The notes beneath the pieces are model-generated. The model was not told where the DNA came from, did no database searches, and saw only the letters and a list, made by a program, of their open reading frames with translations. A stretch of DNA of 64,000 nt from Planctomycetota bacterium (GTDB taxonomy: Bacteria; Planctomycetota; UBA1135; GCA-002686595), in assembly GCA_022446815.1 (NCBI GenBank), contig JAKVCD010000026.1:1-64000 (forward strand). The letters run 5' to 3'. The first letter of the stretch is position 1; each line of letters starts with the position of its first letter. Both the position numbers and the translations under genes were made by a program. This document shows, piece by piece, positions 26,319 through 34,967 of the stretch.

Positions 26319-27950
26319 CTAGCGGCTCTCTGCGCGGAACATCAAGCCTTTCGCTGTGCGTAGGAAGCTCGAGATGGTGGAGCCAGAGATCTCTCGCTTG
26401 ACGTCGTCCAGGTCTAGGCGCGGCGCCTTCGCGAGGAAGCGAAGCTCAGGAGTCATGTCCGCGGCGAGGTCGCTCTGTGCCAGGAGCTTCCAAGCGGCGA
26501 GGGCTGTGTCCTGATAAGAGACGTAGAAGCCGCCAGAGCCGTACTCAATGATCTGTCGACCAGAGGTGCCCTCGAGCACGCTCTGGGAGCCGGGGGTCTT
26601 GGCGTGGTCGATGACCTTGTTGAGGTCGTCGCTGTTCATCGCGAAGAGGATTTCGCTGTCTAGGAAGGCGACGCCCGGGGAGAGCCCTTCGACATCAGCG
26701 ACCCAGACCTCTACGTCCTTGTAGTCCCGGAAGTCGATCATCGCGTCCATCCCGCCGATGCTCACGAGGTCGTCAAAGACCTCGAGCATCTCCTCGGAGT
26801 CGTGGACGCCGATAGAGAAGACGCCTTGGCCCGAGACTAGGCTGACGATGTCTACCGGGTCTTGCGGGGGCTCGAACTCGTAGGTCGCGAATGAGCCGGT
26901 CATGCCGAGGAAGAGGTCCTCGATGAGGTCACGGCCCGTCGCGCCGATGAGCGCTTGTCGGACCCCTTCGAGCTCTTCTTCCGCGTCCGGGCCGCCGGCC
27001 TCGAGCGCGCGCTGCATGAGGAGCTCGAGATCGATGCTCATCGCGTGGAAGGTGAGCGCACTAGAGGGGATTCGGTTCAGCTCTTCTTTGGAGACCGGTC
27101 GCAAGACGTCGAGGAAGCTCGAGACGATCCCGCTCTCCGGGAGACGGAGCTCGACGACGGCTTCAGCTTGAGTAGGCCCGCCAAAATCGAGGCGACCATA
27201 GATCCAGCTGTCTTGGTCGAGGCCGATCTGGGGGACGTCAAGGTCGTCGCTCATGCGCATGGCGCGCGAGAGGTCGAACATGAAGTGCATCGCGCTCTGG
27301 GAGCCCTTGCCGCCAGCTTCCAAGCGGGCGTTCGAGAGCTGCACCTCGATGTCGGAGCGGGTCTGAGCTGTGTAGCGGCGGATGCTGTCCTTCGCCGTAG
27401 CGAGCACATCACCTTCGCCCATAAAGATGCCGGTGATCCCAGGGGCCTCTGCGCGGATCATCTTCTCACTCTGCGGCCCACGCGGCTTGATCGAGCGGAG
27501 CTGGAAGCCTTGGTGTGTCCCCTGATCTCGTATCTCTGCCTCGGGCATCTGGGTGAGGATCTGATCGAGCGCTGCGCGCAGGTCGCCACCTCCGGAAGGG
27601 GAGGAGCTCAAGAGGCCGAAGCTCTGTGAGTTGGCGAAGGCGACGATCGGACCGTCAAAGCTCTCAGCGAAGCGCTTCGCGAACCCGAACGCTGCGATGG
27701 CTTCCGCTCCGTCTTGCTCGCTGACGATGAGGTCTGTGACGGCAGAGATGTAAGGGGTCCCTGAGCCGCCGTCAAAGAGGCGGACCATCTGGTTTGCGAC
27801 CAAGTTGGCACGCAGGGCGCTCGGGTCATCGCAGGAGGCGATGAAGACAGAGTCAGCGGGCACCGCTGACATGAGGCGACTTGAGAGCGCCTCCGCGGCC
27901 GGTTCAGCGGCACTGAGCGCGAGGGCTAGAGAGCAGAGGGGTTGGATCAT
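26319..27950 (-). CDS. Secreted protein of unknown family (543 aa)
   Basis: A signal-like N-terminus (MIQPLCSLALALSAAEPAAEA) is followed by an LMSAVPADSVFIASCDDPSALR segment and then alternating alpha/beta sequence without cysteine motifs or haem sites. The overall pattern (a signal, a repeated roughly 200-residue alpha/beta unit, and strands such as GVFSIGVHDSEEMLEVFDDL and ILFAMNSDDLNKVIDHAK) resembles DUF3352-like planctomycete proteins. I cannot confirm that assignment from sequence alone. It is transcribed toward the PSD1 operon but has its own terminator-like hairpin downstream. Confidence 0.65.
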   Translation of the reverse strand: MIQPLCSLALALSAAEPAAEALSSRLMSAVPADSVFIASCDDPSALRANLVANQMVRLFDGGSGTPYISAVTDLIVSEQDGAEAIAAFGFAKRFAESFDGPIVAFANSQSFGLLSSSPSGGGDLRAALDQILTQMPEAEIRDQGTHQGFQLRSIKPRGPQSEKMIRAEAPGITGIFMGEGDVLATAKDSIRRYTAQTRSDIEVQLSNARLEAGGKGSQSAMHFMFDLSRAMRMSDDLDVPQIGLDQDSWIYGRLDFGGPTQAEAVVELRLPESGIVSSFLDVLRPVSKEELNRIPSSALTFHAMSIDLELLMQRALEAGGPDAEEELEGVRQALIGATGRDLIEDLFLGMTGSFATYEFEPPQDPVDIVSLVSGQGVFSIGVHDSEEMLEVFDDLVSIGGMDAMIDFRDYKDVEVWVADVEGLSPGVAFLDSEILFAMNSDDLNKVIDHAKTPGSQSVLEGTSGRQIIEYGSGGFYVSYQDTALAAWKLLAQSDLAADMTPELRFLAKAPRLDLDDVKREISGSTISSFLRTAKGLMFRAESR

Positions 27951-28084
27951 GGCGCAGAGTTGGTGCGGGGAGAAAGAGAGTCAGGTCAGTCAACGGAACC
28001 ATTTTTGATTACGAAGGCCGAGAGAGAACATTCTGGCCGATGAATCGAATTACTGGGAGGGTCAGAGCTGTGGATTACTCATTT

Positions 28085-28145
28085 AGTCCCCTCCTTCACT
28101 CCATGAGCTCGATCCGCAGCGATCTGAGCAGTTTAGGAGGGGGCT
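28085..28145. other. Nested inverted repeat in the divergent region, possible structured RNA
   Basis: AGTCCCCTCCT at 28085-28095 pairs with AGGAGGGGGCT at 28135-28145 over 11 bp with one G-U pair. Inside it GAGCTCGATC and GATCTGAGC can form a second stem with a one-base bulge. The 282-bp region between the divergent genes at 27950 and 28233 otherwise shows nothing coding. Confidence 0.35.
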
Positions 28146-28220
28146 TTAAGCAGACGTTAGGCCCTATCAGCGACGCGACACGGTGAAGTGGTTTCGACCG
28201 TCGCGTAAACGTGGTTTGCG

Positions 28221-28226
28221 TATGCT
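28221..28226 (+). promoter_or_regulatory. -10-like hexamer TATGCT, 6 nt before ATG 28233
   Basis: TATGCT ends exactly 6 nt before the start codon of the PH-domain gene, the spacing expected between a -10 box and a +1 at the A of ATG. No good -35 box is visible. Confidence 0.4.
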
Positions 28227-28232
28227 GGAGTC

Positions 28233-28769
28233 ATGACTCAAGACAAAGCCCTCTCCAGCGCCGAGTTCGACAAGCGAGTGATCGATTACTTTTGGCTACA
28301 GGCAATGTTCCTGTGCGTGATCACCTTCATCGGGATCCCGCTTGTTCCTGTCTGGTTCCTCTTCGGTAAGAGTTGGCACAGGCGTCAGTACGAGAACCTC
28401 AGCTGTGAGCTGACGCCGCGCTCTCTCAACCTCCGTAGCGGTGTCTTGATCAAGGTCCAGAAGAACATACCTCTCGACAAGATCACTGACCTCGCGGTGA
28501 ACGAGGGCCCGCTGCTCAGGTACTTCGGACTCTGCTCGCTCATGATCGAGACCGCCGGCAGCGCACAGGGTTCGACTGGACACCTCTTCGGCGTCGTCGA
28601 GCCTCTCGCGTTTCGAGACAAGGTCCTCGCGCAGCGTGACCTCGTCATGGACGCCGGCAGCGCGCCGGCCTCAGCTCCTTCTGCCAATGGCCAAATAAAT
28701 GATGGAGTCCTCGTCGAGATTCGGGACACGCTGCAGCGAATCGAGAAGAGCCTGGCTGAACGCTCCTAG
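28233..28769 (+). CDS. Membrane-associated bacterial PH domain protein (DUF304/bPH2, YdbT-like)
   Basis: 178 residues. Two adjacent hydrophobic segments near residues 22-50 anchor the protein in the membrane. They are followed by the bPH2 domain with the usual pattern YENLSCELTPRSLNLRSGVLIKVQKNIPLDKITDLAVNEGPLLRYFGLCSLMIETAGS-like; the IPLDKITDL turn and GL/LRYFGL strand are diagnostic. The C-terminal 50 residues are a flexible Ala/Ser linker and a short amphipathic helix. Family members are membrane proteins of unclear function. A TATGCT hexamer 6 nt upstream suggests a leaderless mRNA. Confidence 0.85.
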   Translation: MTQDKALSSAEFDKRVIDYFWLQAMFLCVITFIGIPLVPVWFLFGKSWHRRQYENLSCELTPRSLNLRSGVLIKVQKNIPLDKITDLAVNEGPLLRYFGLCSLMIETAGSAQGSTGHLFGVVEPLAFRDKVLAQRDLVMDAGSAPASAPSANGQINDGVLVEIRDTLQRIEKSLAERS

Positions 28770-28771
28770 TC

Positions 28772-28821
28772 GCGGCGCCTCCTCTTGAGGAGGGAGGAGT
28801 GGAAGAGGCAGGGAGCGCCGC
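28772..28821. terminator. Hairpin cluster between convergent genes
   Basis: GCGGCGC at 28772-28778 and GCGCCGC at 28815-28821 form an outer stem around a CCTCCT/AGGAGG inner hairpin. It sits in the only roomy convergent gap of the window (28770-28958, 189 nt) and may terminate one or both genes. No U-run is obvious. The rest of the gap shows nothing. Confidence 0.35.
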
Positions 28822-28958
28822 AGAGCTTGGTTGATTAGGAGTCGTAAGGTTTCGTACCCGCGAGCTTCCCTGTCCCTTCCAAGATGAGTTGCGCCGAGCG
28901 GCGGGGAGGTGGACGGCTTTCTCAGGAAAAACGCTGAGAGGCTCCAGAGGGCCAGCGC

Positions 28959-31900
28959 CTATTCCTTTGCGCGGCGCGCTCGCTCTTCTTCAGAGGGCTT
29001 CCGCTCAGGGGCAGGCGCCTCGCCAGAGCGAAACACCCTCAGCCACTTAGCGAGGCCGGCGTTAGGGACCGAGGTCGGGACCTGTTGGGCGCGAACGACC
29101 CCAGAAGGGTCGATGAACAGGAAAGAGGCGCGGTCAGTTCCGGTCGGATCCTCAGGAGTCCAGCCGGCCTCTCCAGGGCCAGCGTGCAGGTGGACTTCCA
29201 GCGGTCGCGTGCAGAGCTCAGTAAGCCGCGAGATGTGCTCAGCTTCGAGCGCGCCCTCCTCCTCCTCTGTGAGAGTGCGCCCGAGCGCGTCCTCCTCTCG
29301 CAGGATGAGCTCGTCGAGAACGACGAAGGCTTGGGTCTCCGCGTCCTCCTTGAGCAAGGACATGGCTAGCTCCCGCATCTTGCTCTGAAGCTCTCCACCC
29401 GCCTGCGTCGGGAGCAGGAGATGCAGCGGGACTCGGGCCTCTAGCTGTGAGAGCACCTCGTTTGCCTTGGTCACATAGCGCTCGGTCCTGCGCCTTAAGC
29501 GCTTCCAAGCATCCTCCGCGCTCTCCTCTTCGTCGCGCTCGGGCATGGGGAGCCAGACCGCGAAGACGCCGTTCTGTGACCGAGGCAGGCCTTCTACCGG
29601 GATGCCGGAGAGGTCGCCGAAGTCGGGGACCTCCGCTTGGGCAAGGTCCAGGGCTTGCGGCAGCCGGCCGAGCAGGCCCGCTGAGCTCGCGCGATCCAAG
29701 CGCTGCAGGGTCGCGCCAGCGACGCGGACGGCGCCACGGCTCATCGCGAAGCCGACGTAGCCTTCGATAGCGGAGCCGTCAGGGGTGCGATAGCTGCCCT
29801 TGAACTCTCCATCGATGAAGCAGAGGACGAGCGGGCCATCGACGAGGAGCTCGACCTCGAAGGAGTTGGTCGGACGATCGAAGCGATGGCCGCCGCTGCT
29901 GCGGATCGCGAGCGGGCCGGCGCGCTCGAAGCGACCGCCTAGCGACCAGCTGATCTGCTCGATCCCGTCGAACTCCTCCTTCTTCCCGATGGAGTAGTTG
30001 TAGTCACCAGCAGAGAAGCCAAAGCTCACCTTCCAGTCGAAGCGCTCATGGCCGAGGATGATCGCGCCATCGATGAAGGAGGTGGTGATGTTGATGTCTG
30101 CCTTCAGGCGGTAGCGCCCTTCGATCATCCACCGGTCGGCGTAGCAGAAGGCGTCGCGACGGCGCGCGCTGCGATCTAGATCGCCCGTACCTTTGCGCGG
30201 TTCGCTCCTCCCGACGTGCAGGTCGCCGTAGGTCTCGTCGTAGTACCAGAGCCCTTCCGCGCGCCGCTCCTCATATCCCACGAGGTCACCCTCCGCCCAA
30301 GCGGTGCTGCCGGCTAGCCACTCAGGCTCGGAGAAAGGGACGAAGAGCGGGAGAGACTCTGGAGCCTCCTCGACAACCTCCGGAGGTCCGAGCAGCGCCA
30401 GCCCCATGCGCTCTGCGAGCAGGTCGTGATCGGCTCTCAAGGCGCGACGCAGGAGGGTTCGACCTCCGCGCTCTCTTTGCTCGCCATCTTCGAGCTCGGC
30501 GACGCCTTCCTCGTGATCGACGAGGAGCGCGAGAGCGCCGAGAGCCTTCATCGTCTGTGGGAGCTTCTTCAGGAAGGGCGCCTCGCCGACGGGCTCGCCG
30601 TATCGACGTCGCATGAGCCAGGCCTCGTCCTCGCTCCCCATCCCTTCGAGGACCTCGAGCAAGCGCAGGTCACGGTCTGGCGTCCGAGGGTCCACGACCA
30701 TAGACCAGAGGAAGGCTGCGATAGCGTCCTCTTCGCGACCTAGATCTGCGAGGAGGTGCCCTGCGTCGCGGGCATGATGCTGACCAAAGAGAGGTTGGGT
30801 ACGACCAAGCGTCCACGGCCAAGTCTCACGGTCATAAATGAGCGGCGAGCCGGGGCCGCCGCCGTTATCGGACGTGTAGCGTTCCGCGACCCAATCTGCA
30901 GGGAGTTTGTCTGGCGGGTCGCTCCACCAGCCGTCGAGGTACTCGTTCCACTCTGCATTGAATGCCTCGAAGTTCGCAGGTCTGCCGTCCTTTCCATCGA
31001 TGAAGCAGGTTGAGAACCATTCTAGGGGTGGACGAGGCCACCACTTCGCAGAGCCCACCATCCACTCTTCAACCATCGGTTCGAAGACGCGTCGCCCGCC
31101 GATCTGCCAGGAGTCGAGGAAAACCCACATGGCATAACCGAAGGTGTAGTTGTCTCGATATCGCTCGTTCTCTCCGTCAAGGATCTCTTTGAGCCGGCCC
31201 TCGCCCTTGTATCCCCTCACGAGAGACTCATTCATTGAGCCGCCCGTCGCGAAGTCCTCAACGAACTCGGTATCTCCAGACCAGCCATAAGCTGCGCCAG
31301 TCCAAGTCGCACGGCCCTCGACGCTCCAACCCGGCATCTTCGGGTAGATAGCTCCATCGAATCGGTGTGTGAGCTCGTGCGTCAACGTGCGACCCAGCCC
31401 CTCGATGTCTCCGAAAGCGAAGCGTATCACTGTGGTGTTCCCAGCTTGGAAGCCGCCGGCCCACCACCGAGTGCCGCCCTCTGCTTCTAGCCCGTTGATG
31501 TCGGGGACGATCCGTACCGTGCCTTGTCGCCCCTCGAAGGGGTCGTGCCCGAACCACCCTGCAAGTCGATCATGATGAAGCTCGATCGTGTCTGTAACGC
31601 CGAGCAATGTCTCGTAACCGCATGAGGTCTCGATGCGGTATTTGCCCGTTGGAGAGATCGCGACGGCGGGGAAGCCGAACTCGGTGTAAGTGTCCTCGAA
31701 TTCAGCCTTCTCTGTCTCGGTCATCGCCTCCAGCTCTTCGAGAGTGAAAGGCTCACCGCGCTGGGCGCTCAGGCGCCTGCGCGCATCAGCGACGGTGTCT
31801 CGCCCAAGCTCACCTACACCTGCGAGTGAGATTGGGACCTCTCCCCGCAGCTCCCTCGTGTTGGCTTGTGCATTCAAGCCAACGAGGATCCTGCCGGCGC

Positions 31901-32555
31901 GGATCGCGTCTTCGAAGTCACCTCTTGAGAGCGAGGCGCGCGCGACCTTTGAGACAGCTTCGACGACGCGCTTGGCGAGGTCTCGCTCGCTCGCAGGGAA
32001 GGGGCGGAGGTCCTCCTCGATCTTCGATCCGAAGCTCTCATGGAGCGCGGGAGCGTTGCTCAAGAGCGTTCGAGCGGTCTCTGCCGCCCACTCGACCATG
32101 AGGAGTTGCGAGGCGTTACGCCGGGCACCGCGTTTGGCGGTGTCTCGCAGGCGGGCGAGCTCCGTGAGCGCGGCGACGCGCGCTTGGTAGGCCGCGCGCG
32201 CGGGGTTCGCGAGCTCAGCGAGCGCGTCCGTGGTGACCTCTGGAGCGCGGCCTCGACCCTTCGCATCCATCACATGCTCAAGCCCGCGCATAGCCCACAG
32301 GGTGGCGACCTCGTCATTCGGTGCGGTCTGGATGAGGTCCTCGAGCAAGCCCCCTTCGGTGTCACGACCAGGCTTCCAGCGCAGGGCCTCTACGAGGTGA
32401 TCACGCGCGCCCTCTTTGTCGCCGCGCTCGATGCTGCGCTCTGCAGCTTTCATCGCGCGGCGCCAGATGGGCTCCTTAGAGTTCGCCTCGCCGTCCTGCG
32501 AGAAGGCGAGCGCGCCACCTAGGATGGGTGCCAAGATCCAAGCGCGTGAGAACAT
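28959..32555 (-). CDS. Large secreted mosaic: gluzincin peptidase - LamG/DUF1080-like - thioredoxin-like
   Basis: 1198 residues with a signal peptide (MFSRAWILAPILGGALAFSQ). Residues about 25-280 are helical and TPR-like. A gluzincin-type zinc-peptidase core follows, with HELTH at 393-397 and the third-ligand candidate Glu413 in PGWSVEGRATW. Residues about 780-1000 form a beta-sandwich resembling LamG/DUF1080 concanavalin-like domains. The last 150 residues look like a thioredoxin/TlpA fold (DRASFLFIDPSGVVRAQQV) without a CxxC. A peptidase role is supported by the motif; the Trx-like tail may be structural. It starts at ATG 32555. The order of domains is unusual and is not one I recognise as a named family. 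Confidence 0.75.
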   Translation of the reverse strand: MFSRAWILAPILGGALAFSQDGEANSKEPIWRRAMKAAERSIERGDKEGARDHLVEALRWKPGRDTEGGLLEDLIQTAPNDEVATLWAMRGLEHVMDAKGRGRAPEVTTDALAELANPARAAYQARVAALTELARLRDTAKRGARRNASQLLMVEWAAETARTLLSNAPALHESFGSKIEEDLRPFPASERDLAKRVVEAVSKVARASLSRGDFEDAIRAGRILVGLNAQANTRELRGEVPISLAGVGELGRDTVADARRRLSAQRGEPFTLEELEAMTETEKAEFEDTYTEFGFPAVAISPTGKYRIETSCGYETLLGVTDTIELHHDRLAGWFGHDPFEGRQGTVRIVPDINGLEAEGGTRWWAGGFQAGNTTVIRFAFGDIEGLGRTLTHELTHRFDGAIYPKMPGWSVEGRATWTGAAYGWSGDTEFVEDFATGGSMNESLVRGYKGEGRLKEILDGENERYRDNYTFGYAMWVFLDSWQIGGRRVFEPMVEEWMVGSAKWWPRPPLEWFSTCFIDGKDGRPANFEAFNAEWNEYLDGWWSDPPDKLPADWVAERYTSDNGGGPGSPLIYDRETWPWTLGRTQPLFGQHHARDAGHLLADLGREEDAIAAFLWSMVVDPRTPDRDLRLLEVLEGMGSEDEAWLMRRRYGEPVGEAPFLKKLPQTMKALGALALLVDHEEGVAELEDGEQRERGGRTLLRRALRADHDLLAERMGLALLGPPEVVEEAPESLPLFVPFSEPEWLAGSTAWAEGDLVGYEERRAEGLWYYDETYGDLHVGRSEPRKGTGDLDRSARRRDAFCYADRWMIEGRYRLKADINITTSFIDGAIILGHERFDWKVSFGFSAGDYNYSIGKKEEFDGIEQISWSLGGRFERAGPLAIRSSGGHRFDRPTNSFEVELLVDGPLVLCFIDGEFKGSYRTPDGSAIEGYVGFAMSRGAVRVAGATLQRLDRASSAGLLGRLPQALDLAQAEVPDFGDLSGIPVEGLPRSQNGVFAVWLPMPERDEEESAEDAWKRLRRRTERYVTKANEVLSQLEARVPLHLLLPTQAGGELQSKMRELAMSLLKEDAETQAFVVLDELILREEDALGRTLTEEEEGALEAEHISRLTELCTRPLEVHLHAGPGEAGWTPEDPTGTDRASFLFIDPSGVVRAQQVPTSVPNAGLAKWLRVFRSGEAPAPERKPSEEERARRAKE

Positions 32556-32584
32556 GATGGGCGGCTTAAGAGCCGACCAAAATT

Positions 32585-33364
32585 CTAGCGACTCGTCCGC
32601 TCGAAGACGGCGAGGACTGGGCGATGGTCTGAAGCCAGGGGCTCAGAGATCACCCGGGTGTCCACGAGCTGCCATCCTGGGAAGTGACTCCACATCACGT
32701 AGTCGATGCGGCGCTGAGGAAGCTCTGCGGGGAAGGTGGGCGCGGGGTCAGCTGGGATCGAGAAGACCTCGTCGAGGATGTCGAGGACCTCGCTCTTCGG
32801 TAAGGCGTTCAGGTCTCCTGCGAGGATGACGGGGAGAGGGGCCTTCCTCGCGAAGTCGGCCACCAAGCGCGCCTCCTCCACGCGCGAGGGGTTGTCGCGA
32901 CCGTGGTCGAAGTGAGTAGAGCAGACCAAGACAGGGTCGTTGCCAGGGGCGACGACGACGCCGAGCAGCCCGCGCGGCTCTCGCAGTCCGGGCAAGCTGA
33001 GCCTCTGTACATCTCGCACCTTGAGCTTGGTCAAGATCGCGTCACCGTACTCGCCGCCCTGGTAGTCGATGCAGCGGTTGAAGAAGGGCTCCATGTCGAG
33101 GAGATAAGCGAGCTCTACCGCTTGATCGATTCCGCCAGAGCGGATGGTGCGGCGGTCGACCTCTTGTAGGCACACGACGTCGGGGTCGGCCGAGGAGATC
33201 ACGCCCGCGATCCGTTGGAGGTCGTACTCGTTGTCGAGTCCTTCACCGTGATGGATGTTCCAAGACAGGACGCGCAAGCTGGCCGGGCCGAGCTCCGGTG
33301 TGGCGCAGCTCTGGAGGAGGACCGTGATCGAGAGTCCGAGGGAGAGGGCCTGCAGGCTTCGCAT
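32585..33364 (-). CDS. Endonuclease/exonuclease/phosphatase (EEP) family lipoprotein
   Basis: A 259-residue secreted metal-dependent phosphoesterase. The signal ends in LLQSC, giving a lipidated cysteine. EEP motifs appear in order: VLSWNIHHGEG, VVCLQEVDRRT, ILTKLKV, STHFDHG, ILAGDLNALP and SDHRPV, so the catalytic Asn, Glu, Asp/His and final Asp-His are intact. Substrates in this family range from nucleic acids to phospholipid head groups and inositol phosphates, and none can be chosen here. ATG 33364 is preferred over an upstream GTG at 33394 because it starts the signal peptide. The gene lies 29 nt before the large peptidase mosaic and may be co-transcribed with it. Confidence 0.88.
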   Translation of the reverse strand: MRSLQALSLGLSITVLLQSCATPELGPASLRVLSWNIHHGEGLDNEYDLQRIAGVISSADPDVVCLQEVDRRTIRSGGIDQAVELAYLLDMEPFFNRCIDYQGGEYGDAILTKLKVRDVQRLSLPGLREPRGLLGVVVAPGNDPVLVCSTHFDHGRDNPSRVEEARLVADFARKAPLPVILAGDLNALPKSEVLDILDEVFSIPADPAPTFPAELPQRRIDYVMWSHFPGWQLVDTRVISEPLASDHRPVLAVFERTSR

Positions 33365-33443
33365 AGACACAAAGCAACGCATCGGCGGCTTCACTGCAAG
33401 GGTCGGCTTCGCTCATCTCGTGGGTGAGCGCTGGCGCTTACCT

Positions 33444-33449
33444 TAGAAT
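33444..33449 (+). promoter_or_regulatory. -10-like hexamer TAGAAT, 6 nt before ATG 33456
   Basis: TAGAAT ends 6 nt before the start codon and no Shine-Dalgarno site is present. A 7-bp hairpin (GCTCATC/GGTGAGC, about 33412-33429) lies just upstream and could be a regulator site. Confidence 0.4.
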
Positions 33450-33455
33450 CCAATC

Positions 33456-34964
33456 ATGAAGACGCTGCGAATCGAGGCGCTCCTCCTCCTAGCCTTAACG
33501 CAAGTCCAATGCGCAGCGGTGCCCGAGGTGAGGGTCGGACCTTCTGGGCTCTTGGGAGAGGGGACAGCGTTCGAGACGCCTTGGTTTGACCACCGCGGCG
33601 CAAAGGACGGACCGACGATCCTCATCACCGGCGGGATGCACGGGAACGAGCCCGCGGGCGTGGCCGCTGCGGACGCCATCGCGAGCTGGACCGTGAAGAG
33701 GGGGCGCCTCGTCGTCGCTCCGCGTATGAACCCTCCCGCGCTCGCCGCGAGTCAGCGCCGGACCCCAGGCCTTGAGGGATCACTGGGAGACCTCAACCGA
33801 CACTTCCCCACCGGGGGAGAGGTTTTCGAGGGGGTCGCGACAGATCTCTGGGAGCTCTTCGAGCAGGTTCAGCCGGACTGGCTCTTGGATCTTCACGAGG
33901 GCTACGCCTTCCGCAGGCTCAACCCAGACTCCGTCGGGAGCTCCATCATCTCCTGCGCCGATCCTCGTGCAGTGGAGCTCGCCGAGGCGATGATCGCCGC
34001 GGTCGACGCCACGATCGTCGAGGAGGACCGCAAGTTCACGCTGCTCCGAAACCCGATCGAGTCGAGCTTCGCGCGGGCCGCGTGGGAGAACGCAGGCGTA
34101 CCCTCGATGATCCTTGAGACGACCTACGGCAAGTATCCGCTGCCTGAGGGGGGAGAGCGTCGTTACAGCGTCTCTCATCGTGCGAGGCAGCACCGCTTGA
34201 TGGTGCACACCTTCCTCACTGAGCTTGGCATGGAGCCCTGCAGCTCGGAGGTCCTGATTGACCCCCGCGTGACCGGCGAGCGGGTTCGCGTCGCGATCTA
34301 CGACGACCTCGGCGCCTCCGTAGGCGGCGCGAAGGGGCTCGAACGCGTCCTCTCCGAATATGATCGTGTCGAGACTCGCCGCGTCTGTTCAGTCGATGTG
34401 GTCGCGGGCTCGCTCTCACAGTTTGACGTCGTCCTTCACCCCGGCGGCTCAGGGAGCGGGCAGGCGAACTCTCTGGGTGAGGCTGGTCGCGTGAGAGAGG
34501 TCGAGTTCATTCGTAGCGGCGGGGGCTATCTCGGGGTCTGCGCCGGAGGGTATCTCGCCGCCTGCAACTACCCGTGGTCCCTCGCGATCCTTGACGCGCG
34601 CACGATCGATACGAAGAACGGAAACTGGCGGCGCGGCCGAGCGGAGCTAGAGATAGAGCTGACTGCGGCGGGGCTCGGGCTCTTCGGAGACATGGACCCC
34701 AACTTCGACGTGAGGTACGCGAACGGTCCGATCTACGCGCCGGGAGAGCGCGAAGAGATCCCCGACTACGAGACCCTCGCGGTCTACCGCGGCGAGGTGG
34801 CAGAGAACGGCACCTCGAAGGGGGTGATGCCTGGGACGCCTGCGCTCATCCGCGGCCGCTTTGGGGCCGGACGAGCGGTCGCCTTTTCGCCACACCCAGA
34901 GTCCACTCAGAGCCTCCAGCACTTCATCCGAGACGCTGTGCTCTGGGCCGCGGGGAGGGACTGA
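33456..34964 (+). CDS. Fusion: M14/succinylglutamate desuccinylase-like peptidase + class I amidotransferase-like (BPL_N) domain
   Basis: 502 residues with an N-terminal signal. Residues about 40-250 are an M14 aspartoacylase/desuccinylase-type zinc hydrolase with GGMHGNEPAG (zinc ligands His62 and Glu65), LLDLHEG (His147) and the catalytic Glu221 in ILETTYGK. Residues about 275-500 match the BPL_N class I glutamine amidotransferase-like domain: DVVLHPGGSGSG, GGGYLGVCAGGYLA with nucleophile-position Cys362, and SPHPE with His480 and Glu482. All parts of both catalytic sets appear intact. The pairing suggests a two-step extracytoplasmic hydrolase for an acylated amino acid or peptide, but this is inference. 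Its stop is only 3 nt from the convergent PLP-enzyme gene. Confidence 0.82.
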   Translation: MKTLRIEALLLLALTQVQCAAVPEVRVGPSGLLGEGTAFETPWFDHRGAKDGPTILITGGMHGNEPAGVAAADAIASWTVKRGRLVVAPRMNPPALAASQRRTPGLEGSLGDLNRHFPTGGEVFEGVATDLWELFEQVQPDWLLDLHEGYAFRRLNPDSVGSSIISCADPRAVELAEAMIAAVDATIVEEDRKFTLLRNPIESSFARAAWENAGVPSMILETTYGKYPLPEGGERRYSVSHRARQHRLMVHTFLTELGMEPCSSEVLIDPRVTGERVRVAIYDDLGASVGGAKGLERVLSEYDRVETRRVCSVDVVAGSLSQFDVVLHPGGSGSGQANSLGEAGRVREVEFIRSGGGYLGVCAGGYLAACNYPWSLAILDARTIDTKNGNWRRGRAELEIELTAAGLGLFGDMDPNFDVRYANGPIYAPGEREEIPDYETLAVYRGEVAENGTSKGVMPGTPALIRGRFGAGRAVAFSPHPESTQSLQHFIRDAVLWAAGRD

Positions 34965-34967
34965 GCC

